64,000 nt of DNA from Amycolatopsis sp. CA-126428 (GTDB taxonomy: Bacteria; Actinomycetota; Actinomycetes; Mycobacteriales; Pseudonocardiaceae), in assembly GCF_002904335.1 (NCBI RefSeq), contig NZ_PPHF01000023.1, forward strand, positions 1-64,000. Reading direction: 5' to 3'. Under the pieces are notes generated by a model. That model was not told the DNA's origin. It saw only the letters and a program-made list of their open reading frames with translations, and did no database searches. Position 1 is the stretch's first letter, and the number at the start of each line of letters is the position of its first letter. The position numbers and the translations under genes are program-made. Below, piece after piece: positions 27,887 through 37,575 of this stretch.

Positions 27887-28630
27887 CTAATCTTCGCGAG
27901 AAGCCGTGACCTCGGCGACGAAGTTCGCGGCGACGTCGCGCAGCTTCATGTTCTGCTCCTGCGACGCCTTGACGAGCAGGTCGAACGCGTCGTGGGACTG
28001 GATGCTGTGCAGGGCCATGAGGATGCCCTTGGCCTGGTCGATCACCGCACGAGAAGTCAACGCGGTGCGCAGCTGCCCCATGGTTTCGCGGGCGGCCTGG
28101 TGCCGGCGGGTGCTGCGCAGCGCGGATTCGGCGGCGGCGGTGTAGAGGTCCAGCAGGGCTGCGTCGAGCGCGCCGAAGCTGTTGCCGCCGGTGTCGTACA
28201 GGTTGAGCGAACCGTGGTACTGGTGGTCGACGAACAGCGGGGCGGACAGGTAGGCGACGACCGAGCGTTCGTCCGCGGCGGCGGCGAACTCGGGCCACTG
28301 TTGTGCGGCCTCGGTCACCCTTACGCGCTGGAGTTCGCCGGTCCGGGCGGCTTCCAGGCACGGCCCCCGGCCGGCGTCGTACTGGGCCTGATCGATGTGG
28401 TGCGCGCTGTCACCGGTCGCTGTCGCTGTGTAGGGGGCTCCGTCGCGCAGCAGCGTGATGCTGGCGATCTCCGCGTCCGGTACCGCGTGCATGACCTGCC
28501 GGCACACTCGCTGCAGCACCACCAGCAGTTCCTCTTCTTCCGCGAAGGTGCCGGCCAGGCGATCGAGTGCGTCGGTGACATCGTCCACTCTCCGTGCGGC
28601 GTCCCGCTCGTACAGCAGGTTGTCTTCCAT
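27887..28630 (-). CDS. GAF-ANTAR domain RNA-binding regulator
   Basis: A 247-residue protein with a GAF sensor domain (about 25-175) and a C-terminal ANTAR domain (about 185-245: LRTALTSRAVIDQAKGILMA, then HDAFDLLVKASQEQNMKLRDVA). ANTAR domains bind paired hairpins in nascent RNA and prevent termination. GAF-ANTAR proteins are frequent in actinobacteria; the signal is unknown. The ATG at 28630 is preferred over 28642 because GGAG precedes it. Placed just upstream of the catalase on the same strand; an 84-base gap separates them. Confidence 0.9.
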   Translation of the reverse strand: MEDNLLYERDAARRVDDVTDALDRLAGTFAEEEELLVVLQRVCRQVMHAVPDAEIASITLLRDGAPYTATATGDSAHHIDQAQYDAGRGPCLEAARTGELQRVRVTEAAQQWPEFAAAADERSVVAYLSAPLFVDHQYHGSLNLYDTGGNSFGALDAALLDLYTAAAESALRSTRRHQAARETMGQLRTALTSRAVIDQAKGILMALHSIQSHDAFDLLVKASQEQNMKLRDVAANFVAEVTASRED

Positions 28631-28807
28631 GTGGTGCTCCATCGGGGTGGGGACGGGAATCCGGGACAACAGTAGATGTTGCCGGGCGGCTCGGCATGAG
28701 CAGAGAGCCAGGTCGGCGATCCGGGCGGTGGGCGTGATCGGCCATCACAACATCCCGCCGGACCCGGGAATCTATGAATACTCCGTGGGATCCACTTGTC
28801 TGTCCGG

Positions 28808-29140
28808 ATGGACCTCATGGGGATGAATTTCGTGCGAGGATACTTCGCCGGCTCCGATTCGAGCGGCTCCGAACTGACCGGTGCCGACTTCACCGGTGCC
28901 TCCTTCTTGAGTACCAAGCTCGGTCGCGTGAGTGCCATTCAAGCGAACTTCACCTGCGCGGTCCTGGCCAACGCCGACTTCGGCGAGGCGTTGCCGGCCG
29001 CGACCAGGTTCGTCGGGCGCGATCTGAAGTACGCGAACTTCGCCGGGGCCGCGCTCGCCGGAACCCTTTTGCTTGACCGAGGGGCAGTATCCGGGGATAA
29101 CGAGGGGATAATGACGATGGATCGGGGTAAATCCACCTGA
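28808..29140 (+). CDS. Small pentapeptide-repeat protein
   Basis: About 110 residues. From residue ~12 the sequence follows the five-residue A(D/N)LXX-type rhythm (SELTGADFTGASF, then QANFTCAVLANADFGEAL and KYANFAGAALAGTLL), which folds into a right-handed square helix. Short versions of this family have varied or unknown roles; some long ones mimic DNA and protect gyrase, but this one is too short and interrupted to claim that. No clear ribosome site; ATG at 28808, 28817 or 28823 could be used. Confidence 0.65.
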   Translation: MDLMGMNFVRGYFAGSDSSGSELTGADFTGASFLSTKLGRVSAIQANFTCAVLANADFGEALPAATRFVGRDLKYANFAGAALAGTLLLDRGAVSGDNEGIMTMDRGKST

Positions 29141-29610
29141 ATCTTTCGTCGGCGAATAGACACCCGATCCTTTCCGGGCTGTTCTTCGGGATCTGAACCG
29201 GTCGGAGCCGCGGGGTCGGGGGCGAGGGTGTGGGCCGACCTCCTGGCCTCTCCCGGCACTGGTGCGCAGGCGCTGATCGATCGCGAGCTGAGCCGTGGAT
29301 CGCCGATCCCGATCACCGGGGCTGCTGCAGACGGCGGTCAAGGACCTGCTGCGGTGGCCGGAGGCGCACGACGCTGCACTACTCCTTTTCGGTGAACAAC
29401 CCGAACTCGTTCCGTGATATCCCGGCGATCCTCGCCGAAATCCCCGTCTGCGCAACAAATTCGCACGTCCGAGCGGCGTCGGCGGCCTTCCGGTCAAGAA
29501 TTCACAAAGCCGGTTTCGCGGGTTACCATCGGCCCCTTGGGGTGGTTGTCCGATCACGCGGTGATCTCACTCGAGATTTTCGGCAGGACACCGGAATGGG
29601 GGGATTCGTC
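29141..29610. other. 470-base stretch with no recognised gene
   Basis: Between the pentapeptide protein and the SARP gene no reading frame with actinomycete codon bias or a familiar protein was found. The last 200 bases are lower in GC than their surroundings (for example around 29380-29480), in keeping with a long promoter region for the regulator. No hairpin of note was seen. Confidence 0.5.
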
Positions 29611-31973
29611 ATGGGTTTTCACGTCTTGGGCCCGCTCGAAGTCACCGGATCGCGCTCGCCGGTGGACCTGAGCGCGGGCCGTCAGCAGGTCGTGCTCGCC
29701 GTCCTCCTGCTGGAGGCCAACCGCCTGGTGCCGGTGCACCGGCTGGTCGACGCCGTGTGGTCGGACGCGCCGCCGACCACCGCCCGCGGGCAGATCCACA
29801 CCTGCGTTTCCGCGCTGCGCCGCCGCTTCGAGGCGGCGGGGCTCGGCGGCCGCATCGGCACCCGGCGGCCGGGTTACGTGCTGCGCGTTGCGGACGGCGA
29901 ACTCGACCTGCACCGGTTCGACAGCCTCGTCGCCGACGGACGCGCGGCGGCCGCCGCCGGCCGGCCCGCCGAGGCGGTGAACCGGTTCCGGACCGCGCTC
30001 GGGCTCTGGCGGGGCGAGGTCCCGTTGAGCGGTATTGAAAGCGATTTCTTGCGCGCGGCGGTGGCGGGCCTGACCGAGCGACGGCTGAGCGTCCTGGAGG
30101 ACTGCCACGCCGTCGAACTCGCGCAGGGCCGCCACCACGAGCTGGTCGATCAGCTGCTGCCCCTGGTCGAGCGCCACCCCCTGCGCGAACAACTGCACCA
30201 CCAGCTGATGCTGACGCTCCACCGCTGCAGACGGCCGGGTGACGCGCTCGCCGCCTACCGGGCCGCCCGCCGGACGTTCGTCACCGAACTGGGCATCGAG
30301 CCGAGCGGAGCGGAGCGCTGCGCGAACTGCACGACTCGATCCTGCGCAACGACACCACATTGGACGCGCCCGCGCCCCGGATCGCGGCCGTGCCCGCGCC
30401 GGCGCCGGCGGTGACCCCGCGCATGCTGCCGGCCGCGAACCCGTACCTGGCCGGCCGCGACGACGTCGTCACCACGGTCAGCGGCCAGCTGCGCGGCGGC
30501 GGGACGGACGGGGTGACCACGGCGGTCCTCGCCGGGCGCGCCGGGGTCGGGAAGACCGCGCTGGCCGTCTCCATCGCGCACCGGATCGCCCCCCGGTTCC
30601 CCGACGGTCAGCTCTACGCCCGCTTGGACGACGAGCACGGCGATCCGGTGCGGGCCGAGGCGGTGCTCGAACGGCTGCTGCGGGCGCTCGGCGTGCCCGC
30701 GGCGGCCGGGAGCCGGGACGAACTGGCCGCGCGGTTGCGCAGCACATTGGCGGGACGACGGGTCCTCATGGTGCTCGACGGCGCGGTCGACGAGGCACAG
30801 GTGCTGTCCCTGCTGCCCGGCTCGGCCACCTGCGGGGTGCTCGTCACCAGCCGGCACCGGCTCACCGGCCTGTCCGGCGCCAAGGTCGTCGAGCTGGCGG
30901 AGCTCACCATCCAGCACGCCACCGAACTGCTCATCCGCCTGCTGGGGATCGCGCGCGTCTCCGCGGAGCCCGCCGCCACCTACGACCTGATCGACCTGTG
31001 CGGCGGCCTGCCGCTCGCGCTGCGCATCGCCGGGGAGCGGCTGGCCGCCCGGCCGCACTGGAGCATCGCGGAGCTGACCGAGCGCCTCGGCGACGAGCAG
31101 CGCCACCTCGACGAGCTGAGCCACGGCCCGCTCGACGTCCGCCCGGGCATCGCCACCGCCTGCGACCGGGTGGGCCCGTCCGCGCAGCGGCTGTTCCGGC
31201 TGCTCACCCTGCTCGACGGGCCGGACTTCCCGACGTGGGTCGCCGGGCCGCTGCTCGGCGACCCCGGCCACGGCGCCGTCGACGAGCTGGAGACCCTGGT
31301 CGACGCCCAGCTCGTCGACGTCGGGCGCCGGTCCGGCCCCGGTGCCCACTACCGGATTCCGAAGCTGCTGCGCAGTTACGCCCAGGAACTGCTCGCCCGC
31401 GAGGAAACGCCGGCCACCCGGGCGGCCGCGGTGAACCGGCTGCTCGGGGCGTGGCTGCACCTGGCCGAACAAGCGCACAGCCGCGCCGTGGGTCAGTCGG
31501 TGCCCGTCGTGCACGGCGACGCCGAGCGGTGGCCGCTGCCCGCACCGCTCACCGACCAGCTGCTCCGCCGCCCGCTGGAATGGTTCGAGGCGGAGCGCGC
31601 CGGTGTGGTCCGCGCGGTCGGGCAGGCCGCCGAACTGGGTTCCGCCGAGCTGTGCTGGGACCTCGCCGGCACGCTGGCCGGGCTGATGCAGGCCCGTGAC
31701 CACCTGGAAGACTGGCGCGAAACGCACACCACCGCGCTCGCCGCCTGCCGGCGGACCGGCGACCGCCGCGGCGAGGCCGTCATCCTGCACTCCCTGGGCA
31801 CCCTCGACATGGTCGAGCAGCGCTACAACGAGGCGTCCGGCCGGCTCGCCCTCGCGCTGCCCGCCTTCGAAGAAATCGGCGAGGACAAGGGCCGCACCCT
31901 GTGCCTGCGCAGCATCGCGTTCCTCAGCCGGGTCGGGGCGGGCTCGCCCCTCGGCGGCCGTGCCATGCGCTGA
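29611..31973 (+). pseudogene. SARP/AfsR-type regulator, frame broken by a three-copy pentamer and 3' truncated
   Basis: Two frames together encode one AfsR-like protein. Frame one (from ATG 29611, with GGGGGGA upstream) gives the OmpR-like DNA-binding domain starting MGFHVLGPLEV and the BTAD domain ending ELGIEPSG. The frame is lost at 30303-30317, where GAGCG stands three times in a row; with two copies the text reads EPSGALRELHDSILRN and runs straight into the second frame, which carries the NB-ARC ATPase (Walker A GRAGVGKT) and the first TPR units. The C-terminal TPR array is short, ending at 31973 inside a convergent gene. It may be a phase-variable gene, a pseudogene or a sequencing artefact. 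Confidence 0.8.
30303..30317. repeat. Tandem pentanucleotide (GAGCG)x3 in SARP gene
   Basis: Three perfect copies of GAGCG. A change by one unit shifts the reading frame, and exactly two copies restore the SARP-NB-ARC fusion. Confidence 0.9.
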
Positions 31974-32862
31974 CCAGCAGCCCGCCCGCACACAGCAGTT
32001 CCGCGACGACCAGGCAGGCCCGGCTCCCGATCGCCGCGACGGTCGCCGCGGGCACCGGCAGCACCGGTCCCAGTGCGGCGATGATCACCAGCTCCCGGAC
32101 GCCCGCACCGTCGGGAAGGACCAGCACCAGCGCCCCGGCCGCCGACGCGAAGGCGTACCCCCCGACCCCGGCCGCCAGCGCCGGCCCGGGAGGCGCGCCC
32201 AGCGCGTACGCCAGGAGCCACAGGTGCAGGCCGCCCGCGAGCCACGCCGCGGTCTGCACCAGCAGCGCCTGCCGCAGGCCTCGCGGGTCCGGCCGGTCGG
32301 CCGGCGGGGCGCGCCGGAGCAGCCGGGCCGCCCGATCGGTCAGCCGCAGCACGGTTTCCGGCCGCCACACGACGTACGCGCCGAGCAGCAGCGGCACGGC
32401 CAGCCACGGCCAGGACGCGCCCAGCACCAGCGGCGCGGCCAGCAGGCCGACGGCCGTCGCCGAGAGCAGGTTGACCACGGCGACCAGCAGGTAGGCGGCG
32501 ACGACCCGGCCGGCCGGGACGCCGGTCCGCCTGCCGGTGTGCGCCGCGGCCAGCGCCTGCCACCACGGCCCGGGCAGGTACGTGCCCGCGATCGCCGCGA
32601 AACAGATCCGCGCCCCGGCGGCGAACCCCAGCCGGCTCCCGAGCGAAGCCAGCACGCCCCGCCAGGTCTGCACGCCCAGCAGCAGCCACGCCGCGAGCGC
32701 GACCAGCGCCGGCACCAGGTACCACCGGGCCGCGGGCCGGGCGAGCAGCTCCGCGATCTCCGCGCGGTGCCCGCCGACGACGACGGCGGCACCCACCGCG
32801 ACGGCCACGAGAAAAGCGCCCACGAGGACCTTCCGCAGCACCGCGCGAACCGGGCCGGTCAT
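31924..32862 (-). CDS. Multi-pass membrane protein of the YbhN / LPG-synthase-TM (flippase-like) superfamily
   Basis: A 312-residue membrane protein with about eight hydrophobic segments. The text RICFAAIAGTYLPGPWWQALAAAHTGRR and VPAGRVVAAYLLVAVVNL resembles the conserved region of UPF0104/AglD2-type proteins, which are the membrane part of lysyl-phosphatidylglycerol synthases without the transferase domain and are thought to flip lipids. Its start overlaps the stop of the phosphoesterase gene (ATGA). Its 3' end overlaps the SARP gene tail by 50 bases. Last gene of the leftward operon from 37394; a role in moving the cluster's lipid product is inferred. Confidence 0.75.
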   Translation of the reverse strand: MTGPVRAVLRKVLVGAFLVAVAVGAAVVVGGHRAEIAELLARPAARWYLVPALVALAAWLLLGVQTWRGVLASLGSRLGFAAGARICFAAIAGTYLPGPWWQALAAAHTGRRTGVPAGRVVAAYLLVAVVNLLSATAVGLLAAPLVLGASWPWLAVPLLLGAYVVWRPETVLRLTDRAARLLRRAPPADRPDPRGLRQALLVQTAAWLAGGLHLWLLAYALGAPPGPALAAGVGGYAFASAAGALVLVLPDGAGVRELVIIAALGPVLPVPAATVAAIGSRACLVVAELLCAGGLLVSAWHGRRGASPPRPG

Positions 32863-33980
32863 CGCGCGGACCCGCAGGGCAGGGACACGGTCAGGTCCTG
32901 GGCCTGGTGGTCGGACAGCCGCGGGCTCGACCGGAACGCGTACCGCGCCAGGTCCACCTCGCCCCGGGTGAACACCCAGTCGAGCCGCCACAGCCGGGGC
33001 ATCCCCCATCCCGTGCCCGCCACCGGGAACGACGCCGGCAGCGGCGCTCCCTCGGTGAGGTCCCGGGCTTCGACGCCGTCGCCGAGCGGGATCAGGCTGC
33101 CCATCCACGGGGAGTTGAAGTCGCCCGCGACGAGCAGGGGATTGCGGTTGCCCGCCAGATCCGCGCGCAGCGCGGCCAGCTCGGTCTCGACCCGGTCGTA
33201 CTGCCCGTGGGCGAACGAGTAGAACCGCCCGCTGAACGCGCTGAGCCGCGTGTCCACCGGCTGCGGCAGATGGACGTTGTACAGCGAGAACACGCATCCG
33301 CCGGCCCGGACGTCGGTGCGCTGCGCCTTGTTGCCGTGCCAGTACCAGTCGTCGGGCGCCGGCCCTTCCCGCCGCGGATGGGTCCCCACGACCGGCAGGC
33401 GCGACAACGTGACCAGCTCGCCTTCGACGTTCACCTGGTAGCCCGGGAACCGGGCGCGCAGCGTGGGTTCGTCGTCGAGCCGGACCGGCCCGTCGTGCCA
33501 GTGCAGGTGCTCACCGAGCAGGTAGACGTCGGCGTTCTGCTGTTTCAGGTACGCGTAGAGCGCTTCGGTGCTGTCGTCCCCGCGGAAGTCCTGGTACCCG
33601 GTCCCGGAGTCCCAATAGCCGGTGTTCCAGCTGAAGATCCGGAGCACCGGCGCGCCCGGCTTCGGCGCGGCGGCCGAGCCGAAGCCGCCGAACCCCGCGA
33701 GCAGCGTGCCGGCCACCAGTACCGCGGCGAGCACCAGCGCCGTCCACCGCGGCCGCGGCCGCACGAAGGCGGCGAGCACCAGGAGCAGCAGCGGCACGGC
33801 GACCAGCAGCAGTGGCGGGAGCGGCTCGACGAACATCCACAGCCACCAGCGCCCGGTGAGCAGCACGTGTGCGGCGAAGAACACCACCCACAGCGCGGTG
33901 ACGACGCGGAGCGTCCGGCTCCACCGCCGCCGCGACGGTGCGGGTGCTTCCGCGTCCACAGAGGACTGAACCTCGGTCAT
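32859..33980 (-). CDS. Membrane-anchored endonuclease/exonuclease/phosphatase-family protein
   Basis: A 373-residue protein. Three membrane segments fill about residues 25-110; the rest is an EEP (DNase I-like/phosphodiesterase) domain with RIFSWNTGYW, the metal Glu probably in YLLGEHLHW, GDFNSPWMGS, RLDWVFTRG and the terminal SDHQAQ. The topology puts the catalytic domain outside the membrane, which fits hydrolysis of a lipid phosphate or phosphodiester more than DNA repair. Overlaps the flippase-like gene downstream. Confidence 0.85.
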   Translation of the reverse strand: MTEVQSSVDAEAPAPSRRRWSRTLRVVTALWVVFFAAHVLLTGRWWLWMFVEPLPPLLLVAVPLLLLVLAAFVRPRPRWTALVLAAVLVAGTLLAGFGGFGSAAAPKPGAPVLRIFSWNTGYWDSGTGYQDFRGDDSTEALYAYLKQQNADVYLLGEHLHWHDGPVRLDDEPTLRARFPGYQVNVEGELVTLSRLPVVGTHPRREGPAPDDWYWHGNKAQRTDVRAGGCVFSLYNVHLPQPVDTRLSAFSGRFYSFAHGQYDRVETELAALRADLAGNRNPLLVAGDFNSPWMGSLIPLGDGVEARDLTEGAPLPASFPVAGTGWGMPRLWRLDWVFTRGEVDLARYAFRSSPRLSDHQAQDLTVSLPCGSAR

Positions 33981-34001
33981 GTCGGTACCTCACGGGAGTC
34001 G

Positions 34002-34907
34002 TTACGGGGAAAGGAGACCGGCGGTGGCCAGCGCGACCACGACCACCGCGCCGGTGCCGAGCAGGACCCGGTCGCGCAGCAGCCCGCGAGCCGGATCCGC
34101 GCCACCGGCCTGCACGAGCACGACGTGCAGGTAGCGCAGCAGCCCGAACAGCACCGGCGGCAGGGCCGCCGCCAGGACCAGATCGGCACGCGGACCCCAG
34201 CGTTCGAGGGCGAAGAACAGGAACGGCACGACGGTCAGCCCGGCCGTGAGGACGAGCAGCTGGTCGAGGAACGCGGCGGGGTAGCCGCGCAGCACCGGGC
34301 GGCGCAGCGGCTCGGGCAGGTCCAGCTCACGCCGCCGCTTGCCCAGCACGGGCAGGAAGCACAGCAGGAACACGCACAGCAGCAGCCAGCCCGAGGGCCG
34401 CACGCCCGTGGCCAGGTACCCGGCCAGCACGCGCAGCGCGAACCCGGTGGCGACGGCGAACACCTCGGCCACCGGCACGTGCTTGAGCCGGCGGCTGTAG
34501 GCGACGTTCAGCGCGATGTACGCGCCGAGCGGCGCGAACAGCACCGGCCGCGTGACCGCGGTGGCCACCACGAGGGCCGCGAGCAGCGCGGCCCCGAGCG
34601 CCACCGCCGCCCCCACCGGCACCCGCCCGGAGGCGATCGGCCGGTGCCGTTTCGCCGGATGCCCCCGGTCGTACCGGGCGTCGGCGAGGTCGTTGCCGAT
34701 GTAGACGACCGAGGAGGCGAGGACGAACAGCACCACCGCCTCCGCCAGAGCGGCCGGCCGCGGCCAGGTCCAGGCCGCCGGGTGCAGCAGGACCAGCGGT
34801 ACGACGAGCACGCTCTTCGGCCACTGGCCCGGCCGGACCAGCGCGAGCAGATCCCGCGGGGCGGTTCGCGAACGAACCGCCACCGCGTGCGGGTGAAGCG
34901 AGAACAT
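34002..34907 (-). CDS. UbiA-family decaprenyl-phosphate phosphoribosyltransferase-like protein
   Basis: A 301-residue membrane transferase, the same size as mycobacterial Rv3806c (UbiA), which joins PRPP to decaprenyl phosphate to make the arabinan donor precursor. Shared features: the first Asp motif NDLADARYDRGHPAKRHRPI, the second region AYSRRLKHVPVAEVFAVATG with GFALRVLAG, and VLGKRRRELDL. About nine membrane segments. The usual genomic home of this enzyme is beside DprE1/DprE2 and the arabinosyltransferases; here it sits with an epimerase, a class III aminotransferase and a GT2, so it may be a paralogue serving another polyprenyl-linked sugar. Confidence 0.85.
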   Translation of the reverse strand: MFSLHPHAVAVRSRTAPRDLLALVRPGQWPKSVLVVPLVLLHPAAWTWPRPAALAEAVVLFVLASSVVYIGNDLADARYDRGHPAKRHRPIASGRVPVGAAVALGAALLAALVVATAVTRPVLFAPLGAYIALNVAYSRRLKHVPVAEVFAVATGFALRVLAGYLATGVRPSGWLLLCVFLLCFLPVLGKRRRELDLPEPLRRPVLRGYPAAFLDQLLVLTAGLTVVPFLFFALERWGPRADLVLAAALPPVLFGLLRYLHVVLVQAGGADPARGLLRDRVLLGTGAVVVVALATAGLLSP

Positions 34908-34920
34908 CCGGCGCCTCCCG

Positions 34921-35967
34921 TCAGAAGAAGACCTTGGCGAGCTTCAGCGCGCCTTGGCGCCAGGGCTCACGGCTGGTCACGCCTTGCTTCGCCGGGGCGT
35001 GGACGCGGCCGGACCGCCACCACGTGAAGGCTTCGAGCAGGGCTTCGGAATTCGACAGCCGCGGCACGAACCCGAGGCGGCGCGCGGCCTTACCGGTGCT
35101 GACGAACGAGTCGTCGAGCAGCTTGTGCAGCAGCCGTCCGTAGACCGGCGACAGCTTCCAGCGTTCGAGCAGCCCGAGCACCGCGACCGCGGGCCTCGCC
35201 GGGATGGGCACGACGTGCTTGCCGTGCCCGGCCGCGTCGAGCACGGCCTGGAAGTCCTCCCGGATCGTGCCGAACCGCTCCGCCGCGATGTTGTAGGTGT
35301 CGTCGGCGACCTCACGGGGAGCCACCAGCGCGGTGACCACGGCCGTGACGAGGTCATCGAGGCCCAGCATCTGGATGCGGACGTCCCCGCGGCCGAGCAC
35401 GGGGAAGTGCCGCCCTTCCGACGCCCACTCGAACAGCATCGCGAACAGGCCCATCCGGCCCGTGCCGACGAACGTCTTGGGCCGCAGGATCGTCAGGCAC
35501 AGCCCCTGGGCACGCAGCCGCTCGGCGTACTCCTCGGCCTCGGCCTTCGCCGCGCCGTAGGTGTCGACCGGCTCACGGGGGTGGCTCTCGGGCGTCGGCA
35601 CCGTCTTGGGCAGCCCGTAGACCGACGTCGACGAGATGTGCACGGCCCGCGCGAGACCCGCCGCGGCGGCCGTCCCCAGCACGTTTTCCGCGCCGCCGAC
35701 GATGATCGAGCGGATCTCGTCGGCCGGGTAGCTCGGCAGCGCCGCGGCGCAGTGCACGACGGCGTCGGCGCCGGCCATCGCATCGGCGACGACCCGGGGA
35801 TCCCGGACGTCGCCGATGTGGTGGCGCAGGCCGGGCGCGGCCGGGATGTCGCGCAGGTCGACGCTGTGCACCCGGCAGCCCTCGTCGAGCAGCCGCTGGA
35901 CCAGGCGGGCACCCAGCACGCCGGCGGCGCCGGTGACGACGACGGTCCCGGGCAGTTTCGAGTTCAC
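34921..35967 (-). CDS. NAD-dependent epimerase/dehydratase (extended SDR)
   Basis: A 348-residue extended SDR. Rossmann motif TGAAGVLGARLVQ, then HCAAALP, the catalytic Ser/Thr region ISSTSVYGLP and YGAAKAEAEEY (YxxxK), followed by a sugar-binding C-terminal part (RPKTFVGTGRMGLF). Relatives oxidise or epimerise nucleotide sugars or act on 3-beta-hydroxy groups. The GTG at 35967 overlaps the aminotransferase stop (GTGA; an adjacent in-frame GTG at 35970 is possible). Second gene of the operon; likely to supply a keto or epimerised sugar. Confidence 0.88.
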   Translation of the reverse strand: MNSKLPGTVVVTGAAGVLGARLVQRLLDEGCRVHSVDLRDIPAAPGLRHHIGDVRDPRVVADAMAGADAVVHCAAALPSYPADEIRSIIVGGAENVLGTAAAAGLARAVHISSTSVYGLPKTVPTPESHPREPVDTYGAAKAEAEEYAERLRAQGLCLTILRPKTFVGTGRMGLFAMLFEWASEGRHFPVLGRGDVRIQMLGLDDLVTAVVTALVAPREVADDTYNIAAERFGTIREDFQAVLDAAGHGKHVVPIPARPAVAVLGLLERWKLSPVYGRLLHKLLDDSFVSTGKAARRLGFVPRLSNSEALLEAFTWWRSGRVHAPAKQGVTSREPWRQGALKLAKVFF

Positions 35968-37394
35968 CACAGCCGGCTCACCTTCTCTTGGACGAAACGG
36001 GTCAGCAACCGGGACATGCCCTGCTCCAGCACGGCGTCCAGGGCTTCGAGGAAGCGCTCCACGTCGGCGTCCTCCACCACCAGCGGCGGGCTCACCACGA
36101 GCGGGCTCCGGCCGTTGAGCGTGTAGTAGGTGTAGATGTCGTGGTCGCGGTAGAGCGCGTCGACCACCGCGCAGGTGATCAGCTTGGTCCGCAGCAACGG
36201 GTCTTTCGCCAGCGAAACGGGAACCAGCTTGCCGACCAGGTCGAGCAGCTTCGGCCCGCCGGAGAGGAACACGCCGTGCAGCGCGCCGGTGCCGCGGACG
36301 TCGGCGACTTCGTCGGGATGGGCTTTCCGGATCCGTTCGAGCCCGGGCACGAGCAGTTCTTCGAGGTGGCGCGCGCGGGCCGGGAAGTCGTCGGTCACCG
36401 CGATCTCCACGGCTTCCAGCGCGGTCGCCGCCTCTTCGCCGAAGCCGTAGTAGGTCGTGCTCGTGCTCTGCAGCAGGGCGTCCTGCATGCTGTCGTAGGC
36501 CTTGCGGAACACCGGTTCGCGCGCCACGAACGCCGAAATCGAGGACTTGCCGCCGCCGAAGGACTTCGACGTCGTCACCACGTCCGGCACGAGCCCGGGG
36601 TGGCGCATGAAGTAGAACATCGTGCCGGTCTTGCCCCAGCCGGTGTAGATCTCGTCGAAGATCAGGACGATGTTCTCTTCCGTGCACAGTTCCCGGACCC
36701 CGCGCAGGAACTCCTCGGAGCAGTGGTTCATCGTCGAAGCGCTGAACGGCTCGATGAGCAGCGCGTAGACGTCGCAGCCGCCACCGGGCCGCCGCGCCGC
36801 GGCGATCGCGTCCCGGACCGAGCCGAGGTCGCCGTAGCGGAACGTGCCGATGCCCGGGATGGTCGGGAAGGCGAACTGGCCCGGCGCACCGCCGGTGAGC
36901 CCGCCCGAACCGAGCAGCTTGCCGTGGAAGGCGATGTCCGCCCGCAGCAGGCGGCCGCGCTTGCCGCGGTGGTACTTGTAGGCGAGTTTCACCGCCCCCT
37001 CCACCGCTTCGGCGCCGGAGTTGGGGAAGAACGACATGTTCAGGTCGGCCGGCATGACCTGGGCGAGGTTGTGGCCGAGCGCCGCCAGGTACGGCGAGAA
37101 GTAGGTTTTGTGCACCTCCATCCGGGACCGCTCCTGGAAGCGTTTCCTGGCGGCCACGATCCGCGGGTGGTTGTGCCCGTGGTTGAGCACGCCCACCCCG
37201 CCGGTGAAGTCGAGGACGGTGCGCCCGTCGCGGGTGTGGAGGTGCGCGCCTTCGGCCCGGTCGACCAGCTCCCGGCCGAAACCGAACGACGTCATCAGCT
37301 TGACCTGCGATTTGTTGACGTACTGGCGATAGAGCTCGTGGACCTCGTCGACGTCGAGCCGCTCGGCCTGCTCGAGGGTGATCAGTCGTGGCAT
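35964..37394 (-). CDS. Class III PLP-dependent aminotransferase
   Basis: A 476-residue aminotransferase. Seen: FTGGVGVLNHGHNHP, MSFFPNSGAEAVEGAVKLAYKYHRG (cofactor phosphate binding), the Asp of LIFDEIYTGWGKTG and the Schiff-base Lys in TTSKSFGGGKSS. Class III enzymes usually move amino groups to or from omega-amines, keto acids or, in a few cases, sugars and lipids. First gene of the leftward operon, immediately before a sugar-type epimerase, so amination of a keto-sugar or polyol intermediate is a fair guess, not shown. Confidence 0.9.
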   Translation of the reverse strand: MPRLITLEQAERLDVDEVHELYRQYVNKSQVKLMTSFGFGRELVDRAEGAHLHTRDGRTVLDFTGGVGVLNHGHNHPRIVAARKRFQERSRMEVHKTYFSPYLAALGHNLAQVMPADLNMSFFPNSGAEAVEGAVKLAYKYHRGKRGRLLRADIAFHGKLLGSGGLTGGAPGQFAFPTIPGIGTFRYGDLGSVRDAIAAARRPGGGCDVYALLIEPFSASTMNHCSEEFLRGVRELCTEENIVLIFDEIYTGWGKTGTMFYFMRHPGLVPDVVTTSKSFGGGKSSISAFVAREPVFRKAYDSMQDALLQSTSTTYYGFGEEAATALEAVEIAVTDDFPARARHLEELLVPGLERIRKAHPDEVADVRGTGALHGVFLSGGPKLLDLVGKLVPVSLAKDPLLRTKLITCAVVDALYRDHDIYTYYTLNGRSPLVVSPPLVVEDADVERFLEALDAVLEQGMSRLLTRFVQEKVSRLW

Positions 37395-37575
37395 CGATCT
37401 CGTCTCCCGTCGGTTTGTGTCGGCGTTTCCGAGCCTGGGAGGGCGATCTCCTCGACGGCTTTCGCGGACCTCTCACCGGTGGGCGAGGGGAGGGGGATCG
37501 CGGTGAGAGGGTTGTGGCAGACGGCCGGGCTGCACTCGGGGAGTCAGTTCTTCACCGAGCAGCTGGAGGTCTGCC

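Noticed and set aside
29230..29390. Frame reading VWADLLASPGTGAQALIDRE upstream of the SARP gene
   Set aside because: No family recognised and the frame becomes low-complexity; treated as non-coding.
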